A program made the translations under genes and the position numbers. Below, one piece after another: positions 62,672 through 64,000 of a DNA stretch of 64,000 nt. The DNA is from DATKZH01 sp964475955 (GTDB lineage Bacteria > Planctomycetota > Planctomycetia > Pirellulales > Thermoguttaceae): positions 1 through 64,000 of the forward strand of contig CAYYZY010000002.1 in NCBI GenBank assembly GCA_964475955.1, written 5' to 3'. The first letter of the stretch is position 1. Each line of letters starts with the position of its first letter. The notes below the pieces were generated by a model. The model saw only the letters and a list, made by a program, of their open reading frames with translations. It ran no database searches and had not been told where the DNA came from.

Positions 62672-63889
62672 TCAGTCGAGCCCGGCAAGCAGAATCGGGG
62701 GCAGATCGGGCAGGCTCGCCAGTTCGTCGCCGCGCAGCCGGCGCTCGTAGTCCGAGAACGCCTCGCGCAACAGGCCGACCACGTCGTCGCAGCGGTCGGC
62801 CACGTCGTTGACTTCCCAACGGTCGTCGGGCTTGGCGAACAGCTCGGGCGCGTCGGCGTCGCGCAGGTACCAGGCCGGGGTGCGGATCGCCCGTTCCGTT
62901 CCGTTGGAGACGAGGCACACGCGGTCGCGGACCGACTCCACGTCCTCTCGAACCAGCGGCACGAGGCTCGCCGCGCCGGGCGCGCGGGGTGGGTCGGCGA
63001 CGTGCCACCAGTCGAGGATCGTGGGCGGTAGATCGGCGGGCCCGACCAGCGCCTGGCTCCGCACCGCTTCGCCCAGCCCGTCGGGGAAACGCACCCACAG
63101 CGGCACGTGCGCCGACTCGCCGTAGAGCGAGGCGTCGAAGGGGCCGACGCGCCGGTGCTCGCCCAACGGGAGCCCGCGCGCGGAGGCCAGCACCAGCAGA
63201 CTCTCCCGGCCGGCGGGGCTGCCCGCGAGATACTCCAGAAGCGCCCCGAGGCACTCGTCCAACAGCGACACCTGCCCGGCGTAGGCCTGCGTGATCCCCA
63301 GCAGACGATCGGGGTCGAAGTCGACTTCCAGCATCTCGCAGGGTACTTCGGCCGAGTCGGGCGGGTCGGGGTCGTCCTCCTCGGCGTACTGCCGGCGGTA
63401 GTCGAGCGGGGCGTCCCACGGCCCGCCCAAGCCGGTCAGGTGACACCACGCGAAAAACGGCCCGGCGGCGGAATCGAGCCAGTCGATCAGCCGGGCGAAG
63501 CAGGCGGCCAGGTGCGTCTGTTCGATCGCGTCGGCGACGGATTCCGAATCCGGCGGCGGGAACTCGACCAGCGAGCCGAACGAGCCGGCCAGCGGATGGC
63601 GCGCCACCGCCGGCTCGTCGGTCAACAGCGCGCTGGCCACCCCGGCCGATTGCAGCAGCGAGGCCAGGGCCGGGCGATCGTCCGACGCGCCCGGGGCCTC
63701 CAGCGGGTGAGCGCCTTGCCACCAGGCCCGGCAGAGTTCTTCCAGACGCGGGCTTGCGATCAGGCACTGTTCGAAAACGCACGACTCGACCGACAGGCGA
63801 TCCAACGACGGCGTGTGGATCCACGTGTTTCCGTAGGCGCCCACGTAGCCCCCGTGCAGCCGGTCGATCGTCAGGACGATTGCGTTCAT
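62672..63889 (-). CDS. Sulfatase-fold protein lacking catalytic residues
   Basis: This 405-residue protein has the alkaline-phosphatase/sulfatase fold pattern: MNAIVLTIDRLHGGYVGAYGN, then HTPSLDRLSVESCVF, and later LLVLASARGLPLGEH and SAHVPLWVRFPDG. The catalytic parts are gone: only Asp9 remains of the N-terminal Asp pair; the formylglycine position (Cys-X-Pro-Ser-Arg) reads ASPRL (45-49); and the usual Ser-Asp-His/Asn-Gly reads SARG (236-239). There is no signal peptide. It is therefore probably a cytosolic pseudo-sulfatase with a binding or regulatory role. The gene is isolated at the window's right end; 63890-64000 shows nothing. Confidence 0.8.
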   Translation of the reverse strand: MNAIVLTIDRLHGGYVGAYGNTWIHTPSLDRLSVESCVFEQCLIASPRLEELCRAWWQGAHPLEAPGASDDRPALASLLQSAGVASALLTDEPAVARHPLAGSFGSLVEFPPPDSESVADAIEQTHLAACFARLIDWLDSAAGPFFAWCHLTGLGGPWDAPLDYRRQYAEEDDPDPPDSAEVPCEMLEVDFDPDRLLGITQAYAGQVSLLDECLGALLEYLAGSPAGRESLLVLASARGLPLGEHRRVGPFDASLYGESAHVPLWVRFPDGLGEAVRSQALVGPADLPPTILDWWHVADPPRAPGAASLVPLVREDVESVRDRVCLVSNGTERAIRTPAWYLRDADAPELFAKPDDRWEVNDVADRCDDVVGLLREAFSDYERRLRGDELASLPDLPPILLAGLD

Positions 63890-64000
63890 GCCGAGATTCT
63901 AGCCGGAAGTGAGGCCAACCGGAACGGCCGCTGCGAGGGCACGGTCGACCACGCGGGGCGCCCACGGCCGGCTTGATTGACTCGGCCCGGCCCTGGGTTA

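Overview
The window looks like a chromosomal segment of a high-GC member of the Planctomycetota (Pirellulales-like). The inference rests on content: 3-keto-disaccharide hydrolase (DUF1080), NPCBM, ThuA, PQQ-propeller and sulfatase-fold proteins, a prenyltransferase-fold secreted protein beside a coiled-coil protein, HpnCDE squalene synthesis, and many long secreted proteins. I could not run a database search, so family assignments come from motifs and recalled family features. I saw no rRNA, tRNA, CRISPR array, phage gene or transposase.

Layout. 1-5010: tail of an operon of envelope/secreted proteins (coiled-coil protein cut by the window edge, small secreted protein, prenyltransferase-fold protein, NPCBM protein). 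5124-8351 (-): both subunits of a type IIB topoisomerase (Topo VI). 8736-12529: two tiny Tyr-rich secreted proteins, a double DUF1080 protein and a Ca2+/cation antiporter. 12658-14762 (-): an enolase-superfamily protein with eroded active site, and ispH. 14899-17444: a compositionally different two-gene island, a HEAT-repeat protein with a possible PD-(D/E)XK nuclease domain followed 2 bases later by a beta-class DNA methyltransferase. 17544-21434: hpnC-hpnD-hpnE-mntP, each overlapping the next by 4 bases. 21795-26808: heavy-metal RND efflux genes. 27097-36749: a complete phosphate regulon phoB-phoR-pstS-pstC-pstA-pstB-phoU. 36779-41408 (-): a MacAB-like ABC export system. 41681-49698: membrane protein, DEAD-box helicase, frameshifted ThuA protein, a chagasin-domain fusion, a polyferredoxin, a small membrane protein and an orphan ParD antitoxin. 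49899-63889: prolyl-tRNA synthetase, S41 protease, PQQ propeller, a cysteine-desulfurase-like enzyme, a UroD-like protein, a very large GH10-like secreted protein and a pseudo-sulfatase.

How it works together. The phosphate genes form one circuit: PhoR/PhoB sense and respond, PstSCAB imports phosphate, PhoU links the two. Both phoB and pstS are preceded by runs of 11-bp direct repeats (core CTAAC) ending exactly 4 bp before a -10-like hexamer, which I read as this lineage's Pho box. IspH feeds C5 units to the HpnCDE squalene route; the restriction-like island sits between them.

The most unusual property is the density of palindromic repeats: at least eight sequence families in 64 kb, several in two copies. 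Three lie inside coding genes without breaking the frame (a UroD-like protein, a polyferredoxin, the leader of a secreted protein). Two 7-bp-period arrays begin at the stop codon of the upstream gene. The HEAT/methyltransferase pair and the in-frame repeats are the best candidates for undescribed biology.
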